Origin: Salvator merianae
Lineage: Eukaryota; Chordata; Lepidosauria; Squamata; Teiidae
Length of the DNA: 64,000 bases
Direction: 5' to 3'
Assembly (NCBI GenBank): GCA_003586115.2
Contig: QVOM02000090.1
Location: 11,643,637-11,707,636, forward strand
Shown here: positions 43,401 to 55,400 of the stretch, one piece after another
Layout of the letters: each line of letters opens with the position of its first letter
Position numbering within the stretch: position 1 is the stretch's first letter
Position numbers and translations under genes: made by a program
The notes under the pieces: generated by a model
What the model was told of the DNA's origin: nothing
The model's database searches: none
What the model saw: only the letters and a program-made list of their open reading frames with translations

Positions 43401-46400
43401 GGATTAAGAGAGAGATGTATGTATTTATTTATAACCCTTATTACTTGCCATTCCAGCCAGCAAGCTCAAGGCGATGTTCAAGTAATAAAGCTGAAGCAAG
43501 TAAAACACATACGCTTTAAAAAAAAGGCCATAAAACGTACCCATTAAATACAAGAATATTAAAAATCAGCACCCCGACCAATGCCAACCACATTGCAGTA
43601 CGTATCTAAAAAGCAGCCTTCAGGTGGCTGAAAAAGAATACAGGACGGGGATCCAGTTTTACATGCTCGAAGACAGGCGCAGCCAACATCTGCACAACCC
43701 TCCAGACGCTACCAAACTACACCAACAGTCAGAGCCAGTATGGTCATTGGCAAGGGACAATGGGCGTATAAGCTGGCAACACCTGAAGGGTTCTAAATGA
43801 AAACCCTAAGAGAATAAGAGGAGCCCTGCTGGATCAGGCCACAAGCCATCCAGCCCAGCATCCCATCTCATACAGTGGTCCACCAGTAGCTTCCGGACAT
43901 CTCAAGCAGAAGATGAAGGCAAAACCTTCACCTGCTCTTGACTCCCCGCAGGTGGCCTTCAGAGGCCTCCTGCCTGTCTCTCCAACCTGGAGATACTACC
44001 TAAGCAACCATTCTAGTAACTATGGATGCACCTGTCCTCCAGGTAAGCTTTTAAGTCAAACATGTATTTTAGAATACACGCTGAACATCCTGTTGACACT
44101 GAACCACAAAATCCAGAAATGGGCATCAACTTAAGAAGGGTTATGTCCTGTTCCGCAAACCAGTATGGGAGTCCTGAAACCAGGTGGTTCCCTATAAAAG
44201 GAAGACGAATTGAAATTCTCTGCCTTTTCATACCAGAAAAGAACAGGATTAGGATGTTGTATTTCCCCATCTCCAGCCAGATTATAACCAGCCTATGATT
44301 AATCGGCTAGGGATGCCACACAGCCCCGCTTCATGGCCAAATGTTTTCTCAGTCTATCCAACTGTTAGTGCAAAACAGAACAAATGGCTCGAAGAGGGCA
44401 AAGCGGCTGACCTGCAGGTTCTGTTGCTCGTTGTGGCTCCAGACACAAAGCATCTTCTCCGACGAGCCGGAGACCCCTTTGGCCTTATCCGGGTCGAAGT
44501 CAAAACTCATGACGGGGCCCTCATGACACGCGAGGCGACTCTGCATTTTCCCCATCGCCAAATTCCACAGAACTACTGATCCATCTTCGTAGCCAGCCAG
44601 AAGGAAGGGATGCGAGCCGCCGGCGGGCTGAGGGGAAACACACCACAAGCACAGATGATGGAAACGGTTTGCAGAAACTTCTCCCAGTGAGAGACCCAAA
44701 GGTGCCAAGGCAGTGCCAAATTTTACCTGCAATCAGCATCCATCCCAGATGACTGTCAAAGGGGGAAAACAAAACAAAAAAACCTCCGGAAGTAATTACT
44801 CCTGCATTGAAGTAAATCCCCCAAATGTGGTGCAGTTCATAAATGTAGGGGCCTTCTCACACTCGCCAGCTGAAGCACTCGGTTCACAGCATCCAGATTG
44901 CCATGGCAACATCTGACTTCCCACTGGATGCTGGTTCAGACTTTGCCATGGCGATCTGGGCAGGCTATTCGCCCTGTGTGCGCTGCTAGTCAGGTACAGG
45001 GCCAATCTGGCATTCGCAGTGCGGACAGTCCCCACCGCACACCAACCTGACCAACCCGGTACGGTATTATTACACCATACCAGTCAGACAAGTGTGAATC
45101 TGCCCACATCATCTTATAAAACATAGTATTTACTAGGCTGGCAAAAACAGAAATAAAAACCGGGATGCCACTCCGCATTTTAGAAAATCCTGCTTCTCAA
45201 AAAGAGAGAGAAAAAAGTGTTCCCTGGGACTGGGAGCACATGTTATCTTTCCTGTGCGGGGGAACGCCCAGTGTGCCTCTCGTTGTTTTTAAAATCTCTG
45301 CCAGCAAAATAGGTGGCAGTAAAACACGAAATAAAATAAAGCCACATTGTTCTCTGTGGAAGGGGGAATGGAAAGTATTTCAGAAGAAACCGGGCTTCAT
45401 TTTCTGGTGGAACCCTGACACAGCTTGCCTGATGACAGGCAAGGATTTACACCCACCAGGGTTACTCTTAAGCAAGAGGCAATCTGCAGCCTTGCCACCA
45501 TAGGACTGCCAACCCGGTGGTGAAATCCCAAAGGCAGGCTCCCTGGATAAACCAGTATCCACATTCTGGCACAGACAGAATCTCATTAGCTCTTGGCTGC
45601 TCTCCATTTCTGTACTGGCCTTCTCTGGGGTTCACCTGGTCCAGCAAATCCACCCTGCCCAGGGGGGAAGATTCCATTTGTGCACACACACACACAAAAA
45701 AATTGGCTGCCCTTGAGTTTTGGGAACCCTTTGGCTGAGAGCCCCTCCCACCCCCAGATGTTAACTGGGCTGCCCCCACTGCATCCCTTTAGGCCTCGTC
45801 CTTAGGACTATCTCTCTCAAACTGCTTCTCCAGGTCCACTACCTTGGCTTCAAGGGAAGAAACCTATTCCCTGAGAGCCAGGAGCTCATTCCACTGAGCA
45901 CACACCTTTGGCTTCTTCCCAACAGGCAGACAGTCGTACATGTAATACTCAGTGAAAAGCACTGGAAACTCCCCTTCCCTAAGTTGTAATGCTGCTGTTC
46001 TCAGCATCCCTCAGTCCTAATGTTACTGCTCTCGGCATCTCTAAGTCCTAACACTGCTGCTCTCAGCACCCCTAAGTCCCAGCGTTGCTGCTCTCAGCAC
46101 CCCTAAGTCCCAGCGTTGCTGCTCTCAGCATCCCTAAGTCCCAGCATTGCTGCTCTCAGCACCCCTAAGTCCTAACATTGCAGCTCTCAGCATCTCTAAG
46201 TCACAGCGTTGCTGCTCTCAGCATCACTAAGTCTTACTGTTGCTGTTCCTCTGAATTAAATATATTACTTATATTTTGACACTTACGGCTCCTATTTTCA
46301 TTGGGTTATGTAGTTTTATCTCCCCACCCCAGATATTATATATGTTCTAAAGCACCCCCTTAGTTCCCTTGAAAGAAGAGCAAGGTGCGTGTCAGCATCA

Positions 46401-49400
46401 GTCTCAAATAATCTAAACATACTAGTTGAAGGGTTTAGATGATCTTTTATTTGTGCATTCTTGTACCACCTTTCTCAGCTAAAGTTTTAACATGGCAAAA
46501 ATAATTGTCGTTCCCTCTGTTTTATCCTTCTAATAACCCTGAGGTATCCAACAAACTTTCATAGCTAACAGGGAGTTTGAGAGATGCTGATTTAGCAGTG
46601 CTGTTCTGTAATGACCTGAAGTATATGAATAGGGAAGTACAGGTATAGCTCAAGTTTAAGTTTTCTTCTTAAGCTAATCTAATGCAGAAGTTCTTCAGTT
46701 ATTTCTTTGTTCATTTAGAAACAGTACAATTCTGGCATTTTTTTTTTTTTTTAAACCCGTCTATAAAAACATTAATTGGTTGGCAATCAAGTACTTACTC
46801 AACAAGTTCATTGCAAGGCACGCCACTGAATAAATATGATTCTGATGTTTGCATTGTAATGCCGTAGTCTGATTGATATTTTTATAAGTGAGTGTATGTA
46901 ATTGTGGAATGAAGTTTAATAATGATAATTTTAAAAATCCCAAGTGAAGCGTTGCATTCCGGACAAGGCTGCCAGAGATCCTGAGAATAATTTTTCTCCC
47001 TCCTTCACCCCCAGCTTCTGAACTAGTACCCGAAGAGTTAATTGGCCTGCATTTGACTGTAACCAATTGCGAAATATTTTGATTAATGATGTCACAGGTC
47101 AAAGAGCATGACACCTTGGGCAGTCACCCAATTTATTTAAGCCTCTGAAATAACTCAAAGAAAGGAACGTTACTGGATTACATGTCACACTTAAGGAAAA
47201 TATCCATCATGGCGTTGGCCCGCTTGACTAATGGCCGCTGTAAAATCAGAAGACTTGCCGTGCTAGTGAAAACTCAAATGTCCTAATGGTAGCAAATTTA
47301 AAAACAAATGCCTGTTAACACCAGTTATGGCTTTAAAAGGAGAAATCCAAGCAGAAAGGACTCAGACATTTTCCCTGAGAGCTCACACCCATATCTGAGT
47401 ATGAGAATATGTGGTATGTGTTCCCCCAAACCTGGGAAACTGATCTATTTACATTCTCACTTGTCTTCTCCCCTAATTGTGATTGTTGTTGGCTGCTATG
47501 GAGTTGAGTCTGACTCCTGATTGACTACATGGGCACCTTCAAGCATACCTTTATGCAGTTTTTTTGCATAGTTTGCTATTGCCTACTTCTGGGGAGAGGC
47601 TGGGCATTGAACCAGCAACCCTCTGCTTTCCAAGCAGTTTGCTCTACCACTGACTTACAACCACTCCCAGACTCCATGGGCCCCTCTATGCAGTTTTCTA
47701 GGTAGAGATACAGAAGTGGTTTGACATGACCTAGATCAAACTGACAACCCTCTGCTTTCCAGGCAATTTGCTCTACCACTGACCTATTTCTCTCCCCAAT
47801 TATATAATTACAAATTTAAGTGGCAGTTTTTCAAGTATTCTTAATGAAACACTCAAAGCAATAATGTTTTATTCTTCCAGAGTAATCGCACATTTATGCT
47901 ACGATCTTATGGGTTTTAGGGATAGCTGGATGAAACAGAGTTGGAGGTCTTGCTGGTGGAAATTTTCCATGGATAACACACAAAATGAACAACAGCCCCC
48001 CCCCCCAAATAAAATAGACTTGTAAGAAATTTTCACTGTTCAGGACTTGGTCGCCTTAATGGTTCTGAGATCTGTGTCTTTTCCTTGGTATTAGCAGACT
48101 TTTGACACTAGAATGGCTAGCCTTTTTCTTTTCTTTTATTTGGTCTGATGGCCAAATTTCCCCTCAGCCAAACTCCAAGAGAGGTATGCCACATCTGCTG
48201 GGGACAGAGGGTTATCACCCACCCACCACACACGCATGCTCTCTCACGGACAGCCGTCATGAAATGATTGATTCAGCAACTGGAGATGCTAGACTGGGTG
48301 GAGACATCATCTGCTTCAATCCGTTTCCTTTTTTTTTTTTTTTTTTGCCACCACATGAGTGGGGGCTTGGGGCTCCATTAAAAAGAAAAGGGCATCTGGG
48401 ATCACATCTTTTGCTCCTTAGGTTGCCCCCTTGCACCAGAGAAATTAGGACTTGGTCGCCTTAATGGTTCTGGGATCTGTGTCTCAGATCTCAGGAGAAA
48501 AAAAATGGAATGAGGCCATGATTGAAGTAGGTGCAACAAACTGAAATAGGAGAACAAACAGAAGTATGTCTGGGTTATTATACCAGTCACAAACAATCCA
48601 ACAGGACCCTTTCTGCCCTGGACCTATTCTGGATTATATCCTGGAATAGGGCCTACATCTGTATGATGGTGCAAACTCCCGGAGCTGGTCATAATCTGCC
48701 TCCAGGTTGGAGAAACAAGCAGGATGCCTCTAAAGGTCATTTGCAGGGAGGTGAAAGCAAATGAAGGTCTTGCCTTTATATTCTGCTTGAGATGCCTAGA
48801 AGCAATTGGTGGGCCATTGTGCGAGACAGGATGCTGGACTAGATGGGATGGGACCTGATCTAGCAGGGCTTTTCTTAATTCATAGAGGACAAGTTCATTG
48901 ATGGCTACTAGAATGGATGCCCAGGTACTGCCTCCAGGTTGGAGAGACAGACAGGAGGCCTCTAAAGGTCATTTGCAGGGAGTGGAGAGCAGGTGAAGGT
49001 TTTGCCTTCATCTTCTGCTGAGGATGCCCAGAAGGAATTGGCGAGCCACTATGTGAGACGGGATCCTGAAGCGGAAGGGTAATTTGGTCCGATTCGAACT
49101 GAACTACTCAATTTCAGTTTGCGTACATCCCCACTCTGGGGTTTTTCCGGAAGCTTTTGGAAATAATTTGGCCTTCTCCAAGGAGTGTGTTTCCATATCT
49201 GACACATATCCCTTGATTCCATGCAAGCCACACATTTCCAAAGCCAGCTAGGCAGAGATGCTCTTATACATTCAGAGACAATCCTTCCCTTATTTTCCCA
49301 CCACAAAAAAGGTATGGATTGTGCAACAGGAGATTTTATTACTGTTATTCTTTTTAAAAAAAAAAAAAATAACAGCACATGTAGAAACTGGAAAGGCAGC

Positions 49401-52400
49401 AAACATTATTTATAAACGCAAGTAAGGTGTATGCCTGCCAAGCTGACAAAAGTTCTCCTTTGCTTGCTACTTTCCTTGACAGCCTTCCAAACGAAATAGG
49501 AAGGAATGGAAAAAAAAAAATCAGATTATATCACTTTATATGGAAAATATTAATTAAAAGATTTGTTTTTCCTTGAAATGTAGATATGATCAGAACTGAC
49601 GGAACTCATCACTGGTCCGCTTGGCGCTGGCAGTGGGAAGGTGTTCTGGATGCCTTCCTCACTTGCAATTTCAAAGGAAGGTTGCGCCATGCGCCCAAGC
49701 GAGAAAGCCATGGAAAAGGAGACACAGGTATAGCTGAGGACAAGAAAATGGGTCTTCCCTGTCCCCATCGCCTTTGTTCTTGAGACCTCGCCAAAACTGA
49801 AATGCTCAGACCCACATACTTCCGTATTGTGCCTTTTATTCGGACTTGAGAGATGAGTTAATAACCCCTGCATTAAATTAACTCCCTTGCTCCCTAATTC
49901 AGCATATAGGTTTTATTTAGGACACACTTCTTTGCCTTATGATCCTGCCTTTCATATATTTATAGTTTTTGTTGTTATTGGTTAGCACTGGGTCGTGGTT
50001 GACTGCAAGGGCATCTGCATGGGCATCGCTGTGCAGTTTTCTTGGCAGAGATGCAGAAGTGGTTTGCCATTGCCTACTTCTGAGGAGAGGTTGGGGATTG
50101 AACCAACCACCCTCTAGTAGCCATTGATATACCTGGCCTCCATGAATTTATCTAACTCTTTCTTAAAACTATCCAGGCTGGTTGCCTATCACATCTGTAC
50201 CTGACAGCAGGAGTTATCACTTCAATTTTCCTCGGATAGTGTTTCCAGTTACAAAGAGCAGAGATCATTTCTCGTTATTGCTCACATGCATACATGCTGA
50301 GTCAGGTAACCCGATATGCATGCAGATACCTATATGGATAAGGGACTGCGAGAAATCAGTTTGCTTCTGCTTAGAAACTGGAACTGTCAGAAATTTGCAC
50401 AGATCTGCATTTTGCACTATTTTTTCTCTTACAACTGCTTATAGAAATGTGTACCTTATAGAGAGAGGTGCCCAAAATGGGATTAGATTAAGGAAATGTT
50501 TTCCCACCCAAAAAAATACATAAGCAGAAAACTTAAGTTTGTTTTGCAATGGGTGAAGCTTTTGCTGTTATTAAAGTGCAAAGCAATGTAGTAATGGATG
50601 CATTGAACTCAATAGGGTGCTGGAAAATTCAGAAACATGTGAGACACAAAAACAGACACGACTTGGCTGCCCCCATGTAGATGTAAACAAAAACAGACAC
50701 AGATTAATTGCATCTTATTTCAAATGTGCAAGGTGGGTCATATTTTTGATTCAAACCAGATTTGGAATATAGTGTAAAAAACAAACAAACAAACAAAGCA
50801 AAGCAGTGAATTCTAATAATCTTATAACCAGGATGTAACCGGTTTCTTCCTGGTTAGATACAGTGGCATATAAAAACTTTTCCACAGTAATCTCTGCAGG
50901 GAACATTTGCAAATATCCCCGATTATCTACTGAAACATGGAAAGCTCTGGTGGTTATATGAAGGATGTTTCCGTTTTACTCCTGCCCTTAATAGCATAAT
51001 TACTTGATTGCTTCTGACAATCAATCAAAGCAGGGGGGGGGAGGGGGAGAGAAAACCGTAGTGAAGAAAGATTCATGGGCTCCGTATACAAAATGAATCA
51101 CAGCAGGGGAAGCGTTTCATAATCAAAGCGTGCTCCCATTGGCTTACCTGCCACAGCTTTAAACTGATGGGCATGCCCAGTTTGGCACCGGCCTCTGGCT
51201 TCAAGGTACAGACTAACTTCTTGGATGGAAGCTCCAAAACCCGAACCTGACATTAGGAAAACAAGTTTATTTGGCCGGGTACCAAGTATAAACAAGGTTC
51301 CTCCAAGCTGATTTTCCAAAAGCGTTGGAGCAAGTATCTCCATTGTTTTGCAGGGAGGGGATGGAGGGTTGCTTTGGAAGTAGGGGCAAATGAACTGGGA
51401 AGAAGACAGGCCGGAGTAGGTAAAACCTCAGAAAGAAGAATGGGTAAATAAATAAAGACTCAATGCCCGTTCGGAAAAAGCTCGTCTGTCAAGGAGGGCG
51501 AAATGCGTGGGAGGTGAAATACTGAGCCTTAAGTGAAGGTGTCCAATTTGCAGGCTGCCTGCTCTCCTGGCTAAAAGGTACGACTTTGTATATCTCAATC
51601 TCCGCTGTTTGCTCTGCATTTCGCAGTTGTAGCCTTGTTGCAGGCCCTGGACTTGCTTGCCTTAACACGACACCAAATTCCTTGCCACCCAAGAAACTGA
51701 CTGTGAGGGGTCCATGTCTGTGTCTGAGCGCCATTTTGCACTTTCCACCTTGGAATGGTCAGATCTGACCATTCCAAGGTGAAACAGCCCTCGTGGTGTA
51801 GAGGCCATTGGCACAGTGAGGACTGGAACAACCCAGAACTTGACTTCCAGCGCTCGCAGTGTAAAGGCAGGCTGCCTGGCCATGATAGCAGCTGTGGAAA
51901 CATCTGGCTGCTGTCACGGCAACTGGGGATGCAGCACGCGTCTGCACAGCACAGCCTGCAACGTTTGCACCTGGAATTGGGTGCCAACGCTGCGCACCAA
52001 GAGCAGTCCAACTGCTCCCGATACAGCAGTGGGCAACAATTTTGTTGTCTGCAGGTGCTCTGCAAAATGTGGACGCACTGTGCTAGTGAATGCCTGATCG
52101 CTCATGAGCAGGTGAACAGGCCCTCTCTCTCTGTCACAGACAGGTCTCTAAAACCATTAAATCAACTGCCCTGACGCTTTCCCTGTACACGGAAGGGATC
52201 CTTGGGGCATGCGCATGAGGTTATTTTTAACAACGCATCAGTCTGATTTTCATGAATTAACATTTCTTAACGACAACCAAAAAATGTGTGATCTGTGTCA
52301 GTCTCTGTCGGAACCAGAGCCCAAGACGACCCAAGCCAGGGACCCTGGAATTCTGGGTAAGTTCTAGCCGAACCGCATCATGGATTCCTGTGGATTATTT

Positions 52401-55400
52401 TTAATGGAAAATACCAGTTCAATTTCTGTGATTTCTTAAAATCTAATAATAAATCCAACAATTCGAACTTTTGCAACTTGTGCCAAGTCAGTCCCCTTTA
52501 GCTAGGAAAGTACAAGGCTGGACTCATTCTCCTCAGAACCATCAGGCAGTCTGGAGACGCGGCTGCAGATTCCAGATGCAGGTTCAAAGCCGGCTGCGTT
52601 CTAACAATTTCAAAGTTAAAACCAAAATATGTTCAGAGGCAGGGTGTCTTGTTTTTTCTTACTAAGTGAAAGATTTTGTCTTCGCCTGAGGTTCACAGTG
52701 TTCCTGGGTGGCTAACGGTAGCCACCAGCAAACACACCCATCTCTCTCTCTTTCTCTTTTGCACATTCGTAATGCTTTTTAACATGTTTCTGGCAAATTG
52801 GCAGAAGCAGCGCATGTAACACATAATTGGTGATTTAAATGCAATCAAGAACAAATAAATGTCTGTTCAGAACTTATTATTCATAGGCTCAATCTGCTTC
52901 AAGACAAAATTACTCTTTCTGGGTACCGGCCAAGCATAAACACATATTAAGTCTTCATGTTAATCATAAGCTTCAGAAGTGCGTTGGCTCAAGTGTTAGC
53001 TGTTTGAGGATAATATATATGTATTTAAAGGAGCTTGCTTACTTGGGTTTCATCAGATTTCTGGCTTTAACTTTTTTATCTGATTGGACATAGGTTTGTG
53101 GTTGATCACCGCAAACTTCACCCTCCACAGGTAGGGAAGATAGCATAGAGGCAGCATAGTGTAGTGGTCAGTGTGTTGGACTAGGATCTGGGCTCCCAGG
53201 ATCCAGGTCTCCACTTGGAAGACCACTGGGTGACCTTGAGCAGAGGGTCATTGGACTATCGCATACCTCCCTGTTCCATTCTAGAGCCCCCTGGACCACC
53301 AGTATCCCAGTCTAGGTGGCCAAGTTGGAGCTATGCTGCATCCAATGCAGACACAGGGTGGTAGCAGGGGATGGGGACTCTCTAGTCTGCACTAGAGTGT
53401 GGAAGAGGGAGGCTCAGAAGTGAGCTAGGCCTCACACTATCCCATTCTACAGGTAAGTGTGGAAAAGGCCTAAGTCTCCCTTTCACAGCACCACTGACTT
53501 ATTGACAATATGAATCTGTTCCTTCCATAGTGCTACTGACTTACCATTAACTGACTGGGTCATTGACTTACATTAATAGAGGGAAGGCCCCTCCAGTTTC
53601 CCTAAAGCCCTCAGATTTCCACAGCTGGCAATGACATGCATGACACAAGTTTGACCTCCACGGTAGTTTGCAGGGACTAACCCACAGTGATATATAATGG
53701 ATGACTGTATTTCTCCTGTCCGGCCAATGAAAGCCTACCTCTCCTAAGTCTTCCCACGGGGTGGCCAGAAGCCACCGTCTCTCTGCCAATTCCAAGAGCG
53801 AGCATTTGCAGAACCCGACGTTCCCTGTGGAAACTGAATCCGAAACTGCGCTTCTTCCTTCGGCCAAGTCCCACAAGCAGATGTTTCGATCACGCCCTTG
53901 GCTTGAGAGTTAAAAAAAAAACGGTTAATAGTGGTTAACTTGCGACTTCCTTTACTGAGGTACAGAATAGCACCCAGACTAACGTATTTGGGAGTTTGGC
54001 CCTGGAGAACAAGATTCTTCCAGGGGCTAGTTTCTTCCTCCAATCTCTAAAAAGAGTGAGAGAAAAGGAAAACAGCAAGCAGAGAACCACGGTGAATGCC
54101 CATACATTGATAAAAAGGATCCCAGGTAAACAATAACTGATAGACCTAAACGATTTCTGTGAAAATTCTTACTTCACAGTGCAGAGGGCATGTGAGATGA
54201 AAAGCCATGTAATTATGTTAACAACTCAGCTTTAATTCTAGTCTTCTGGGCTGCTAATTGTGGTTATGCAGACGACAACAAATATAAATGCTAATAAGGT
54301 CTGCCACGGGAAGATGTCTTTGCTTGATAAACATGTCAAAACATCTCCAACTTATACTGACGCTTTGGCAATCTGCTTCAGCAGAAGTCAGGGGATTCAG
54401 TCAGTCAAAAAAGTCTTGTGGTACCTAAAGATAAACAGATTTATCAGGGCAGGAGTTTCTTCTTGGCTTCATTTTTTTGGTACGGTATAGTCCATTTTGT
54501 CAGATGCAGGAAGGTAACTGGCAGGATTATGTACCTGGATATGTAGCTCAGTGGGAGAGCAAACTGCCTGGACAGCAAAGGGTTGCTAGTTTGATTCCCA
54601 GCCTCTCTCCAGAAGTAGGCAATGGCAAACCACTTCTGTATCTCTGCCAAGAAAACTGCATAGAGATGCCCATGGAGTGTGGGAGTGGCTGTAGCTCAGT
54701 GGTAGAGCAAACTGCCTGGAAGGCAGAGGGTTGCCAGTTCAGTCCCCAGTCTCTCCCTGGAAGAAGACAATGGCAAACCACTTCTGTATCTCTGCCAAGA
54801 AAACTGCATAGATACAGAATACCAGTAGACCTTGATAACGAAGTCTACCGGCATACTAAGGCCATGGGGAACCCATTTCAGCAGCATGTCTTGTTATGCT
54901 GCCAAAATGGGTCCCCTGGGGGCTTTTGTTCCTGGCCGTTGGGGCCAGCACAGGGAGTTGACCCAGAACAGACTGGGACCCAGCACCTGCCTGAACTGGA
55001 TCAATGGATCCAGAACAGCACAGGTAAGTGCAAAAAGGCCTGTTGTTTAACAGGCCTCTCTCTACTGAGGAATCAGGTAGCCAAGTGTCTAACTGGGCTG
55101 CATCCAAGAAGACCTTGCCTGTGTTGATGGATTTCTTTCTGACTTGCTCTTAATGTGGCGTTTGCACATTTTGTTGTGTTTATTACCACTCTGCTTGCAT
55201 CTTTGGGTGTTGGTAAGCCGGTATCTCCTCTCTGTCTTCCTGTAATGTTCACTGCCTCACAGGTGATTATCCTTGTTTGTTTGTTTTTCTAATTATGGCA
55301 CATCGATACATGACACTTTTTTTTCTCACAGTCATTAGCGTTGACTTTCACCCCTTGGCTTTGTAATTACTTTTTGGGTGGTGTGTTTTTGGTGCTCCCG

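Noticed and set aside
45986..46250. Regular repeats that resemble a CRISPR array
   Set aside because: Units are contiguous with no unique spacers, and the genome is vertebrate.
54688..54760. tRNA gene
   Set aside because: Has A- and B-box-like words but stems do not close and a long SINE body follows; multiple similar copies exist.
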